64,000 nucleotides of DNA, taken from the NCBI GenBank assembly GCA_002633005.1, contig NMRA01000351.1, forward strand, positions 235,258-299,257, read 5' to 3'. Shown here in pieces: positions 28,901-35,539 of the stretch. This DNA comes from Phoronis australis. Taxonomy: Eukaryota; Phoronida; Phoronidae. Every line of letters starts with the position of its first letter. Position 1 is the first letter of the stretch. The notes under the pieces are model-generated. The model was not told the origin of the DNA, did no database searches, and saw only the letters and a list, made by a program, of their open reading frames with translations. The translations under genes and the position numbers were made by a program.

Positions 28901-31900
28901 TGGAATTGTTGAAAAACTATTAAATTGTTAGAACTGAGTTCTAATTTACAGTGAACAGAAGCCCAAGATGACGATATCATTTCGCCCGATGAACAAAAGT
29001 AGCGCGTCAACGGAATTGTAGATGATCATCAGAATTTCAGTTATACGTTTTGAATACAATCTGTTCCTCAGTTATCAGTTAGGTCATGTTTTGCAGAATG
29101 GCACCTTGAAGTATTACGCTGGCCAGTGCTGTCCCGTCTGTGGTAAGTAGTCTGCTTTTAATGAATACAACTTATCCGGGAATTATTATCATTGCCGGGG
29201 TTCCCTTGCATATAGACGTCCCGACGAACATGGCCGTTGTTAGCACCAAATGAACGTACTGTAACGTGTGCATGATTGCGATGTTAAAATGCGGTGACGT
29301 TGCAAGCGTGATGGTTTTCCATTTCTCGATTGTCTAGTCCCGAAAACTTAGTGAACGTACTTCCATAGGTACTTCCATATGATACTTTATTAGGCACGTT
29401 CTTCAGACATGACTAGTTGAACTAATTATCTCTTGACAGTCCAGGCTCATTGCATTTAACGACCTTAAAAAGCTAATTTTTCTATGAGCATGATGAAGCA
29501 ATTTTCAATATTGACGTGCACGGTAGAAAAAACGACGAAGCACGATACAATGTTTATTATTAATACTACTAACACCACAACTAAAAATTCTTCAACTGTG
29601 CAGAAAACGTGTAAAAAAGTCAAAGTCAATAACCGATCGTGCCATCTATCGGAACAATAAAAAAACTAAAAAAAAAACGTAGCATGACACTGATTATCAC
29701 TAATTGAAGCGGTGCGTGATGAGGCTATTCCAAACCGGCCTCGATCAGGATAACTTGTTGCATGCCTGCTCTCTATTCACGACATAAACACTCTACTTAA
29801 CCCATGGCAGAAAGTGTCAACTTAACAGGTTGTGGCTCAAGAATCTGTCTAGTATCTTCAAGTCAACCTTGTGAATTCATTCAGTGTAAAATGAAGGATG
29901 TTTTCGTTCGCCATCCACCAACACGTATTGCTTGGTCAACTCCTTGCTCTTTAAAATGCCATTCACTTTGTCTTTTCAGTGCCAACAAACACGTGCAGCG
30001 TGCACACAAAGTCTGTGAGCCAACTGACCGTTTATCATATGAAGAACGAACACCGTTGTGTTTCCCAAGAACCTGTTATGATCGCTACGTGCCGTGGTCT
30101 CTGCTTCACGCCTGAACCGCAGGCTATAGTGCTAGTAGACGACACCTTTATAAAGATGAACTACGGCTGTAGATGTTGTCAACCGTCAGCTTTCATGAAT
30201 GAACCCAAAAATTATACTTTCTTGTGCAACGGTAAGATCTCTTACTGTGTTTATTGACAAGACCACATACTCTAGAGTGTCAACATGCTCCACACTGGGA
30301 AACCCAGAAGTATCCAACGGGGGGAGGGTAAGATGAGGTATAACCTGGGGCACTTGAACAACGGGGCCAAACCCAAGACTGAAATGAGTTACGACCGGAG
30401 GAGGGCCTTTTGCATTGGACATGGGTGCAAGATGACTACGCCAGAGATTATGACTGAGAAATCGAACGTCTTTCTGGACCTCGAAGCTATTTAAGTCAAC
30501 ACGGACTACCCTTTAACGCCAAACACTTTATGTACACCCAAGGACCTTAATCCCGTACATACCTTTGCATCCCACACACTCCAACATCCGGGGAACTTAA
30601 TCCTTTACATATCTTTCATCGCACACACCTATAGAATATGGATCCGGGGACACTAATCCAATTCATACCATTCATCCCGCACACGCTCCTTGCTTCTGGA
30701 CATACGCAATTTCGAAGGAAATGTCATGCGGAGTGCGTTTTTTTCTCTTTTTGGGTCGTTTCAGAGGGGGTGTGACAACCTGCCCCCCGTCCGCCTATGA
30801 TAAGCACATGCTCTGTTTGCCAATGCCGCGTGCACGAATATGTGGTCTCGCAGCCTACTCCACCTTGCATTCACTACTACATACTACTAATTCTTGTTTC
30901 TTTTCGTGATTTTGTTTCATGCTCGTCCTGTCTCCTACTAATGCACCTTTAATGTCTCCCTTTGGTGATAAAAACACTGTTCAACTAAAAACCCGTACTA
31001 GTTCTGTATTACACAATGAGTTTTGTGGTTCTTGATGAATATTCTTTCGCTGGAGTTGTCGGTGTAATTCCACTCAAGCGTAGTTGACGCTTGTGGGATT
31101 GTTCTAAAATCCCCTCTACCCCCTCGACCGCCCAAGACCCTCGACCCCCACGACCCCGTCGACCCACAACCCCCTCGACCCACGACCCCCTCGACCCACT
31201 ACTTACAATACCTACAGTCGGTTTTGGCTCCGTCTCGTTGTCGACTCACCATCGGTTTCGCTGGGTCTGGCTGGTATTAAGAACATTGCACGTATTTTTT
31301 GCAATAAGAGAGTCAATTCGGCAAGTTTCAAAGCCACAAATTAGGATCAAAGAACTACCAACGCTACAAATGTCCTTCCCGGCAGAGTGTAGTCGTCTCG
31401 TCTGCTTTTCAGTGAATGGCAGCCGGATTCAAGCTATTTTTGGGAGAATGCGAGGCACGACTATGTATTTCAGCAAAAAGTGTTTGAAAAACAAACTGTT
31501 AACTAAAAAGTATCTCAAAGTTACATGGAGAATATTGTAATCGAGTATACGACAGAAAGCAAATAATAAGAATGTGACATTATGTGTATACACGTTAACG
31601 CACATTCTCCCTACGTTCAGTAGAAGCGGGTCATTGATAGCGGATTGTGGACCTATTTCTGTGACAACGATAGCACACTCACAATCTGCCATTTCAGATC
31701 ATGCTTTACCGGAACCAGAGGAGACTCGTGTAGTTAAGTTTCGGGAAAAGTCATTCAGGAACTTAATAAGATTATGAAATTTATAAAAAGTACAGACACA
31801 CTTCTGTTGCTGCAAGTCGTGGGTCGAGGAGGCTGTGGGTCGTGAGGGTCGTGGGTCGAGGAGGTTGTGGGTTTTGGGTCGTGGGGGTCGTGGGTAGAGG

Positions 31901-32284
31901 TCGTGGGGTGTGGTTGTCGAGGGTTTTTTATAACAATCCCATTGAGTTTTCAAATACTCATCTAAACTTTTGAAGGTTGCCGACGGTTACAAACTACTAT
32001 TTCGTTTTAGAGAGCTGCAAGTATGTGGGAAGTCGTTGTTAACATCTGTTCACAGGATCCTACCAGGTTAAGTACCATTTTATGGTTAGTCTTATTCTTT
32101 TGTAGACGGAAAAGAAGGTAATTCAGTGGAAACATTCTCATTCCGCATGCCTGTGGCTTGTTCATGTCAACAGTGTAACGAGGTTCCATACATACCTCCT
32201 CCTGCTCCCATCACCCCGGGAAAACGTGACCTGCCAAGGAGCGCCCGCCAAGGAAGAGAGGGTGAGTCAAAGGTCTTTGCGTAA
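1861..32284 (+). CDS. Gel-forming-mucin-like secreted glycoprotein gene (multi-exon, 5' end outside window)
   Basis: This entry spans the whole gene; exons are listed separately. I join thirteen exons (1861-1909, 2262-2309, 8971-14049, 16299-16729, 20779-20875, 24950-25102, 26141-26274, 26786-26887, 27568-27807, 28355-28465, 29097-29142, 29980-30231, 32106-32284) because each has AG/GT borders, the phases match at every junction and the protein features run on. Total coding sequence is about 6.9 kb, or some 2,300 residues. The order is VWC end, PTS array with five cysteine modules, TIL, post-TIL segment, TIL, three VWC-type units and CTCK. In mucins and VWF, TIL/VWC segments and a C-terminal CTCK support disulfide-linked dimers and gels; a mucus or matrix role is inferred from that. 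No VWD domain or signal peptide lies in the window, so the N-terminal half must be upstream. Two assembly gaps (11420-11434 and 13527) shift the frame inside the PTS exon and look artefactual. Alternatives are another CTCK-bearing mucin relative such as an otogelin- or SCO-spondin-like protein. Confidence 0.85.
2262..2309 (+). CDS. Mucin-like gene exon: short Thr/Ser-rich linker
   Basis: The exon is flanked by ctatttcag and gtaatt. In the phase set by the preceding exon it reads TPTSTLEQTTASAPSQ with one base over, which fits a linker between the VWC unit and the PTS region. Its exit phase 1 joins the 8971 exon to create a Cys codon. A Cys codon is made in the same way at the start of the 16299 exon. 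Without homologues, a 48-bp exon remains moderately uncertain. Confidence 0.6.
2310..3749. other. Intron, no features recognised
   Basis: This is the first part of a 6.66-kb intron of the mucin-like gene. I found no additional exon, RNA gene or clear repeat before the transposon copy that starts at 3754. Confidence 0.5.
3754..5416 (+). mobile_element. TTAA-flanked THAP-type DNA transposon relic (Kolobok-like), copy 1
   Basis: The ends are AGGAGAATGCCACCC at 3754 and an imperfect inverted copy, GGATGGCATGCTCCT, ending at 5416. The sequence TTAA abuts both ends (3750-3753 and 5417-5420), as for a TTAA target duplication. Near the left end, from 3926, a reading frame starts MLPCIVPACPNYAAARKAG, resembling the start of a C2CH THAP zinc finger (C-x4-C). 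A frameshift near 4000 leaves the rest in another frame (LRKLLVLVKNEK at about 4068). THAP fingers plus TTAA duplications are described for the Kolobok superfamily, so that is my best placement; no DDE-type transposase core was recognised. The copy sits in an intron, in the gene's orientation. It is 1.66 kb and inactive as seen. Confidence 0.75.
5417..6211. other. Intron, no features recognised
   Basis: After the right-hand TTAA of transposon copy 1 this AT-rich stretch shows no exon or repeat that I could support before the LINE relic at about 6230. Confidence 0.4.
6230..6912 (-). mobile_element. LINE (Jockey-like) reverse transcriptase relic, C-terminal part
   Basis: On the minus strand, fragments in shifted frames resemble the end of a non-LTR reverse transcriptase. 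In order they are a W..IKLN.AKS-type segment (about 6820-6880), LLDVTLDQRLTLRSHVARVC, then RVKLIYRLKGTGRGARRDC with LLLIYKMFIRPYSNMMPW, and finally an IEKIQRTQNFALRITL segment (6450-6500). The order and spacing match the thumb and post-RT region of Jockey/CR1-type elements. The frames are interrupted, there is no RT catalytic core, and no endonuclease is attached, so this is a dead 5'-truncated copy within the mucin gene intron. Confidence 0.7.
6913..8970. other. Intron, no features recognised
   Basis: AT-rich intronic sequence leading to the acceptor tttgcatttcag at 8961-8970. The short ORFs at 7399-8581 look like chance frames. Confidence 0.45.
8971..14049 (+). CDS. Mucin-like gene: giant PTS exon with four cysteine modules
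   Basis: A single 5.08-kb exon runs from an acceptor (gcatttcag) to a donor (gtaagt); both borders are phase 1. It encodes Thr/Ser/Pro arrays built on an 11-residue (33-bp) unit. Unit variants follow in blocks: TTTSTTTSTTP (about 9400-9830), TTTSTITTATP (about 9870-10330, 10740-11640 and 12000-12540), then TASTTTSATPS (about 12560-13730). Four cysteine modules interrupt or border the arrays at 8988-9140, 10476-10685, 11753-11962 and 13782-14012. Such PTS tracts are dense mucin-type O-glycosylation substrates; the protein is expected to be extended, hydrated and secreted. The frame changes at the 15-N run (11420-11434) and at the single N (13527). Sequence on both sides stays open in repeat register, so these are assembly gaps and not real frameshifts. 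Long open frames on the opposite strand are repeat shadows. Confidence 0.9.
8988..9140 (+). other. Cysteine module 1 (protein domain inside the PTS exon)
   Basis: The module starts CIIQLEC, has C-x4-C-x-C in the middle (CITHNCTC) and ends C-x2-C-x5-C. The order C-x5-C ... C-x4-C-x-C ... C-x5-C is shared with modules 2-5. It opens directly after the splice junction, as does module 5. I do not recognise it as VWD, C8, CysD, WxxW or EGF. Confidence 0.65.
9150..10470 (+). repeat. Coding minisatellite, PTS block 1 (33-bp unit)
   Basis: Tandem 33-bp units encode 11-residue Thr/Ser/Pro repeats. The block begins with irregular Thr/Ser/Pro sequence, continues with TTTSTTTSTTP-type units and moves to TTTSTITTATP-type units after about 9870. 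Unit length stays in frame, which keeps the array open. Confidence 0.9.
10476..10685 (+). other. Cysteine module 2 (protein domain inside the PTS exon)
   Basis: It begins CNISCLINVTC, contains CEESLKCEC and ends CFYYQVC, giving C-x3-C-x5-C ... C-x4-C-x-C ... C-x5-C. It is almost identical to module 3, which starts 1,277 bp downstream; differences are scattered single bases. Two N-glycosylation sequons (NIS, NVT) flank the first cysteines and a third, NGT, follows the C-x-C. Confidence 0.7.
10690..11745 (+). repeat. Coding minisatellite, PTS block 2 (33-bp unit), contains assembly gap
   Basis: Mostly TTTSTITTATP-type 11-residue units alternate at the sixth position between Ile, Val and Met. 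A run of 15 Ns at 11420-11434 breaks the array and the frame differs on the two sides. The gap size is therefore nominal and the copy number here unknown. Confidence 0.85.
11753..11962 (+). other. Cysteine module 3 (protein domain inside the PTS exon)
   Basis: Near-identical duplicate of module 2, with the same CNISC start, CEESLKCEC centre and CFYYQVC end. Flanking linker sequences are also shared, so the duplication covered module plus neighbouring array. Confidence 0.7.
11970..13775 (+). repeat. Coding minisatellite, PTS block 3 with higher-order periodicity
   Basis: The 33-bp units change from the ITTATP type to TASTTTSATPS at about 12560. A distinctive unit containing SASSTTA (gcgtcatcaacg) recurs at 12578, 12875, 13139 and 13469, spacings of 297, 264 and 330 bp, which are 9, 8 and 10 units. 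This is a higher-order repeat produced by blockwise duplication. A single N at 13527 marks a contig join and shifts the frame. Confidence 0.88.
13782..14012 (+). other. Cysteine module 4 (protein domain inside the PTS exon)
   Basis: It starts CSFECVLNFTC, has C-x6-C-x-C in the centre (CENALSGCYC) and ends CYEMETC. The cysteine order matches modules 2 and 3, but the sequence between cysteines is much diverged, showing an old family. It closes the PTS exon. Confidence 0.65.
14050..16298. other. Intron of the mucin-like gene
   Basis: Bounded by the donor gtaagt and the acceptor cttatttcag. A C-rich stretch and the phrase ggtagatccgcctctg near 15360 hint at a small dispersed repeat end. No exon or named element was supported. 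Confidence 0.5.
16299..16729 (+). CDS. Mucin-like gene exon: cysteine module 5, Thr linker and TIL domain
   Basis: Entry phase is 1, exit phase 0 (donor gtaagt). The exon encodes a fifth cysteine module (16316-16489: CTIQLVC ... C-x6-C-x-C ... C-x6-C). A short Thr/Ser linker follows, then a trypsin-inhibitor-like (TIL) domain from about 16529, beginning CPEPFVYTDCICEKTCNN and containing CEAGCQCPPDMVKQNGTC. It ends ACPCYYGGKWYA, the start of the segment that follows TIL in mucins and VWF. In that family TIL domains normally follow VWD and C8 modules; here the TIL directly follows the mucin region, so this gene is organised differently at this point. Confidence 0.88.
16316..16489 (+). other. 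Cysteine module 5 (protein domain)
   Basis: The pattern CTIQLVC, CQHYFNMGCSC, C-x6-C parallels module 1 (CIIQLEC) in both sequence and position directly after a phase-1 splice junction. This similarity supports the exon call at 8971 and shows that the module is the repeating structured unit of this protein. Confidence 0.65.
16730..17200. other. Intron start, no features recognised
   Basis: Nothing supportable between the donor at 16730 and the left TTAA of transposon copy 2. Confidence 0.45.
17205..18788 (-). mobile_element. TTAA-flanked THAP-type DNA transposon relic (Kolobok-like), copy 2
   Basis: TTAA (17201-17204 and 18789-18792) flanks AGGAGAATGCCACCC at one end and GGGTGGCATTCTCCT at the other. 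The element lies opposite to copy 1: its THAP-like end is at about 18530-18640, read on the minus strand as VPACPNYEAAKKVG with a frameshift after YFDL. Its other half (17530-17720), including the phrase CCGGCCAGTGGCTCGG, is shared with the fragment at 35540 and with copy 1 around 4890-4970. Length 1,584 bp is close to copy 1, so the family has a fairly constant size. No intact transposase was seen. Confidence 0.75.
19201..19472. repeat. 45-bp minisatellite, six copies
   Basis: Six head-to-tail copies of a unit starting caacaattcatcactaata; the fourth copy is 47 bp. Copies differ at only a few positions, so the array is young. It sits in a mucin gene intron and is non-coding. Confidence 0.9.
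19600..20460. mobile_element. Fold-back-like element with (TCGACCCACGACCCC)-type arms, copy 1
   Basis: The left arm (about 19600-19690) is a degenerate array of CCCTCGACCCACAGCCC-type units. The right arm (about 20350-20440) is its reverse complement, GGTCGTGGGTCGAGGG-type. The interior, for example ttcgctgggtctggctggta and tctcaaagttacatggagta, matches the copy at 31094-31942. Outer ends are diverged, so borders are approximate. No coding capacity was seen. Confidence 0.6.
20779..20875 (+). CDS. Mucin-like gene exon: post-TIL cysteine segment
   Basis: Acceptor cgtttcag, donor gtaagt, entry phase 0 and exit phase 1. It continues GGKWYA with YGETVLVSEEQCLYAICTSC, then NETEC. The W-Y-x-x-G-E pattern followed by C..C..C is the short VWC-like segment that usually follows a TIL domain. 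Assignment rests on phase match and continuity with both neighbours. Confidence 0.82.
20876..23039. other. Intron of the mucin-like gene
   Basis: Apart from the 14-bp minisatellite at 21460 nothing was firmly identified. The phrase gacgtttcgtctattcctta near 22252 resembles a common repeat-family motif, but I could not define an element around it. Confidence 0.45.
21460..21543. repeat. 14-bp GC-rich minisatellite, six copies
   Basis: Six exact-register copies of gtcacccgcacggg; the fourth has one C-to-T change. It is strongly GC-rich in an AT-rich intron. Confidence 0.95.
23040..24725 (-). mobile_element. LINE relic with RT and C-terminal zinc-finger-like region
   Basis: On the minus strand the order is: a segment with GSIIPVFKSENKNEPDD (about 24540-24600); an RT segment with TGVRQGCQLFPFLFSLF (about 24130-24190); a catalytic FADD box in LLFADDLVLVAETA (about 24030-24075); a downstream LFNAKVLPIMLHGPEIWG segment (about 23690-23750); and a C-terminal part with CCNSGKKESEIQIFLEC (about 23120-23170). 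This is the layout of a non-LTR retrotransposon ORF2. Frames are repeatedly broken and the endonuclease is absent, so the copy is dead. It lies antisense within the intron before the second TIL exon. Confidence 0.8.
24950..25102 (+). CDS. Mucin-like gene exon: second TIL domain
   Basis: Acceptor tttttaag, donor gtacgt, phase 1 to phase 1. After one shared Arg codon it reads PCEPPFEWNSCTCNNTCEDD, then CSPTTCKPGCSCPHGF and NGTECV. Ten cysteines in C...C-x-C...C order and the GCxCPxGFxxNGTxC ending identify a TIL domain. One TIL domain thus follows another with only a short segment between and no VWD domain, unlike classical gel-forming mucins. Confidence 0.9.
25103..26140. other. Intron, no features recognised
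   Basis: Short open frames at 25296-25782 show no domain signature or splice context. I treat this stretch as intron. Confidence 0.5.
26141..26274 (+). CDS. Mucin-like gene exon: first half of a VWC domain
   Basis: The acceptor is the tag at 26138-26140, not the cag six bases further in, because only this choice keeps phase 1 and frame. It reads FCRHCIHNGTRYNHGQEW, then CEKCKCTNYHVTC and GEVCTKQCAE. This is a VWC start: C..NG..Y..G..W....C..C.C......C. It exits in phase 0 at gtatat. Confidence 0.88.
26352..26458. repeat. 26-27-bp tandem repeat, four copies
   Basis: Four copies of a unit beginning tttgtctgctttacatgt and ending in an actgcag-like segment. Intronic. Confidence 0.85.
26786..26887 (+). 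CDS. Mucin-like gene exon: end of the first VWC and start of the next unit
   Basis: Acceptor tcttttcag, donor gtaagt, phase 0 at both ends. It reads HEKLVNDAFDDGRCCQCVDK and then NACEYPPGSGNYYD. GRCCQC closes the VWC begun in the preceding exon; the following cysteine begins the next VWC-type unit. Confidence 0.87.
26888..27567. other. Intron, no features recognised
   Basis: No exon or repeat was supported between this donor and the acceptor at 27567. Confidence 0.5.
27568..27807 (+). CDS. Mucin-like gene exon: second VWC-type unit and start of the third
   Basis: Acceptor cgtggcag, donor gtaagt, phase 0 at both ends, 80 codons. It reads PDTEWHYSDCVYVKCGVNG, then NQTCCPCREDE and GACCPYCVRNE, a short Thr/Pro linker, and CVYGNKTYQ. 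The GACCPYC end marks a VWC-type unit; CVYGNKTYQ is the first strand of the next one. Several N-glycosylation sequons are present. Confidence 0.9.
27808..28354. other. Intron, no features recognised
   Basis: Nothing supportable; the open frame at 27997-28194 has no recognisable features. Confidence 0.5.
28355..28465 (+). CDS. Mucin-like gene exon: middle of the third VWC domain
   Basis: Acceptor tatatcttgtag, donor gtaagc, phase 0 at both ends. It reads INEAWTPDNTSCYECKCTED, then GIICRDQRNSCDLTCE. It continues CVYGNKTYQ from the preceding exon to give the full VWC pattern C..NG..Y...W....C..C.C......C. Confidence 0.88.
28466..29096. other. Intron, no features recognised
   Basis: No exon, RNA or repeat recognised. 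Confidence 0.5.
29097..29142 (+). CDS. Mucin-like gene exon: end of the third VWC domain
   Basis: A 46-bp exon between atgttttgcag and gtaagt, entry phase 0, exit phase 1. It reads NGTLKYYAGQCCPVC, the canonical VWC close. It has the same phases and nearly the same length as the exon at 1861-1909. Confidence 0.87.
29143..29979. other. Intron, no features recognised
   Basis: No supportable feature up to the acceptor tcttttcag at 29979. Confidence 0.5.
29980..30231 (+). CDS. Mucin-like gene exon: C-terminal cystine knot (CTCK), first part
   Basis: Entry phase 1, exit phase 1 (donor gtaaga), 252 bp. It reads VPTNTCSVHTKSVSQLTV, then HRCVSQEPVMIATCRGLC and MNYGCRCCQPSAF, ending TFLCNG. The C-x-G-x-C (CRGLC) and C-x-C-C (CRCC) ring motifs are diagnostic of the CTCK knot of VWF, gel-forming mucins and norrin-like proteins. 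CRCC supplies the extra cysteine used for inter-chain disulfides in the mucin/VWF subfamily, so C-terminal dimerisation in the ER is expected. Confidence 0.92.
30232..31093. other. Intron, no features recognised
   Basis: GC-richer, low-complexity passages around 30530-30700 repeat the phrase type ccggggacactaatcc loosely. No defined element. Confidence 0.4.
31094..31942. mobile_element. Fold-back-like element with (TCGACCCACGACCCC)-type arms, copy 2
   Basis: The outermost inverted repeat is TGGGATTGTT at 31094 and AACAATCCCA ending at 31942. Inside come long pyrimidine/purine arms, CCCCTCGACCCACGACC-type at about 31113-31200 and GGTCGTGGGTCGAGG-type at about 31815-31925. TTG precedes the left end and follows the right end, a possible 3-bp target duplication. 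The interior is shared with copy 1. No protein is encoded that I could recognise. Confidence 0.7.
31965..32095 (+). repeat. Dispersed repeat, copy also at 61600
   Basis: From aaacttttgaaggttg through agagctgcaagtatgtgg to ttttatggttag, this stretch matches 61600-61725 with moderate divergence. It ends about ten bases before the acceptor of the final mucin exon, so the repeat may supply branch-point or polypyrimidine sequence. Confidence 0.55.
32106..32284 (+). CDS. Mucin-like gene last exon: CTCK end and stop codon
   Basis: After the acceptor ttcttttgtag, phase 1, it reads DGKEGNSVETFSFRMPVACS, then CQQCN. The C-x-C-x2-C closes the cystine knot. A Pro-rich, basic tail with KRDLPRSARQ follows and the frame stops at TAA 32282-32284. 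The RSAR stretch resembles a basic processing site. A consensus donor (gtgagt) at 32261 could instead splice the last eight codons away; I prefer read-through because the CTCK is complete and the stop follows at once. No clear AATAAA was found just downstream. Confidence 0.85.
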
Positions 32285-34794
32285 ATAATTCGTGAAATAA
32301 GCCTGAGCCAGTGACGATACAATTCCTTTTATTCCTACAGTTAAACCACTTCGAGGTAGTAATGTAGTAAAGACATGTCTAAAATATATGACCTACTTAG
32401 ACCGACCTCTAGCTTATTTGAATACGTTTCGTTCTGTCTTTTCCCTGGAAATGTTCAGCTGTTCTAAGAACGCTCTAACACCTGACGATGATTGGAGATA
32501 TGACCGATCGAAATGTATATAGTTTGGTAGTAGGTGAAAATAGACGAAGAGATTTTATGCATGGTGACATTATATCCTGACAACGGTTTCGTATAAGCCC
32601 AACATTTTCTACATAGACTACATATAATCTAGCATTTGTGAATGCTGGCAGCGACGCAAATGCTATTAATGAACGCCATACTGACTTGCGTAGGGATCCG
32701 TTTGCTCAAAGTACTCTCATTAACTAAGAATGACACGTGCTCTTGTTTAGTCACACAATGCAATATTCGAACTTTAATGTGACATAATGTCTCACTCTAC
32801 ACATATTGTCACCCTCAATACATTGCGACGGCACATTGTCGCCCTCAAAAGCGGCGTCTTTAGCAAAATTGCATGTTAGTGTGCATGTGTGCACGATACT
32901 TTGTGTTGACCTCTGGGATGGTCAAATATTAATCTTCCGGTTGATGAGGTGGATGATTCAGGGGGTCTGGGAGAGGATCCAGAGTTCGAGGAGTTGGGCT
33001 ACCGAAAGTTGGAGGCAGTAAAACATGTCTTCAGTATCACAAATGATACCGTTTGCAAAACCACCGCTCCCGCAAACGAGGCTGGCGTCAGACGTGGTTA
33101 TCCAGTCCCGATGTCTCCCGCACTCAACGTGTTACAATTAACTTCGTTTTCGTTTTTTGCAATTGCCTTGGACTCTCTCAGACTCTGGATCCGTGCCAAG
33201 AATCCTGGTAAGCAGGTTACCTTTCGACACAATGACATAATAAGTCGGCGTTCAGTGCACATATTTGTCTCCCTGCGACAACATATGTCCAGTGCAACAT
33301 ATACTCATATATATATTTAATTATTTATTTATTTATTTTTGTTTATTTATTGATTTATTTATGTATCGTCACAGACGTATATTTAAAGAGGGGAGTCGAA
33401 AAACGACCCATTTGTAAGGAGATTCAGTGAGAAGTCACCCCGTGATAGGTTTTCATTACAGAAGAATCATGTCTTTAATTTTAAAATCAAACTAGTTCGT
33501 TGGTGTGACAGTTGCATTTTATTCCACTAAATCTGAATCACTCCACATTGTCAACACTGAGCACAACTTTTATAGCCTGGGTTTAAGATGGAAAAATGAT
33601 TAGTCCGATCCGTTCCGTGGACTTGTGTGATTGTCGGGAAAAGGAACTTGTGGAGCAACTTGTAGGAAGTTTAATGGGAGAAGTTACATGCATTAAGGAT
33701 ATTCGTCCCTAGAAGACTTACTGTGTCGCTAGGGATTCTGAAAGACCGCAAGTTTGCGTACGAGGATTGGTCGAGAAAGTCACTCCTCTGAGCAGTATAC
33801 TCCGTATACGTTTTCAGTGGTACTTAGGACCGACACCGGCACTTGGGTTGTCGGTGAATGATGACGACATCAGACGAATAAATAGAACGGGATGTTAGTA
33901 GTTAGCTGCCTCGCTGGTTTGAAAAAATATCGTTCAGTCAGACACCGCCCCATTTCATAATTTTTAAACCCTGGGAGTAGAACTTTGACGATTTTACTTC
34001 ATACATTGTAGCAAACTGCACTGTTATTTTTTTTTCAGTAAACGCTAAATCTTGGGACCAGAGGATACAGCTTATGGACCCGATAAAAGTTTAGGTGAAG
34101 ATATCGAAAGATTATGGACTACGTCTTACAACGCCTAATAGATTAGATACTAAAAAACGAACTGTCAGTTACAATTGCATTTTGTAGTAGCGGGTGTAGT
34201 AAAGCTTTGTTAAAGATTCAGAAAATGATATTTCCCACAGCTACCACACACAAGGAAGTTTAAAAAATATAACGTATCACAGGTAAAACATTCTTTTTTC
34301 TACAGCATAGCAACTGCTGAATACCTGTGCAATTTTTAAACAAGAAAACACATTGATCACCACATTTCTAACCGGTAACACTGCGCTGGATACTGAATCA
34401 CATGAGAAATAATGGCCTCTTTTTTCTCAGTCTTGCAAACTAGATTACGTATATGCACAATATCAATTTTACACCTTAGGATCAATAACAAGAGCAATAC
34501 GACAGCACTGTGAACGGTGTGCTTCTACTGGTGTGTTTTGTAATCATAAAAATGGCCATTAGACGGCGAAGAATGTGTCAAACCCTTGCTAATTGAAAAG
34601 GTGGCACCGTTTCTGTAATACACAACTACTTGCCAAATTGCATGAAAAAACCCAAGGAACTCCTACGATATAGATACATGCGAAATAAACAGTTGACACT
34701 AAAAGGCACAGCTATAGCCCGATTGGTCTGAAACTCATCGTCCTATGTTGCCATTTCTATAGGAGGCCATCATTAAAATTTCGCATAGTTCCTG
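32285..34794. other. 3' flank / intergenic, no features recognised
   Basis: No gene or repeat family was recognised apart from a short ATTT-rich tract at about 33315-33365. The open frame at 32949-33320 has no domain signature. Confidence 0.4.
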
Positions 34795-35535
34795 CAAAGG
34801 GTTAAGGAGAAACAGTCTAATACGCAAAAAGCCAATTGCCCCTAGGGGTGCCAGAATAGTCGAAAACGTTCGAAACTTTACATCAGCCGGGGTCTTCGCA
34901 TCAAAAGCACAATCACCAACTTCCATAATGATCCTTTGAGTAGTTTGTCACATCAACGAGCTAATGTATCGCTTTGGTCAGATAGAGAGGCAGTTGTCAA
35001 AGACATTAAAAAAAATTTCAAATGGCCACCAAGTGGCTCAGAAAAATAAAATTTGTAAGAAAATGGAAAGGCATTGTCGTCTCAATAGAAACCTATTTGC
35101 CGAGTTTCATGAAAATATAGGGTCAAACGTAAAAAAAAAAACATTTTGCCATTAGGACTACGGGGCACCGTGTTATTTGCATTAGTTCGACACTTGTTAC
35201 CGTTTATTATGGAATCCATGTGAACACATCTTTCAAATGTAATAAAGCTCTTTCAAAGGGTTAAGGAGATTCAGTTGCAGACGCAGAAAACAAAATCGGC
35301 ACCAGGAAGCGACACCGTAGTCGGACCCGCACGAACGCCAACGTCAGCCGTGGAATTCGCATCAGGAACTTTTCTGTAAAATTTCATATTGATCCTATTA
35401 GCGGTATGGCCATAAAACGGACGCAAGCATTATAGAAATGGTCACCAGGTGGCGCATAAAACATCACATCTGTCCGAAAATGGAAAGGCGTTGTTGCCTC
35501 CTCAATAGAAACTTGTTTGTCGACTTCGATGAAAA
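34795..35535. repeat. Degenerate tandem duplication, period roughly 0.42-0.46 kb
   Basis: Two diverged copies start caaagggttaaggag at about 34794 and 35254. Later they share aaatggaaaggc, ctcaatagaaac and atgaaaat, at 35061-35120 and 35479-35537. The copies are clearly related but only moderately similar, so this is an old duplication or two insertions of one family. Confidence 0.65.
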
Positions 35536-35539
35536 TGTA

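Noticed and set aside
32949-33320. 123-codon ORF downstream of the mucin gene
   Set aside because: No domain or splice support; acidic start and hydrophobic stretch are not enough for a call.
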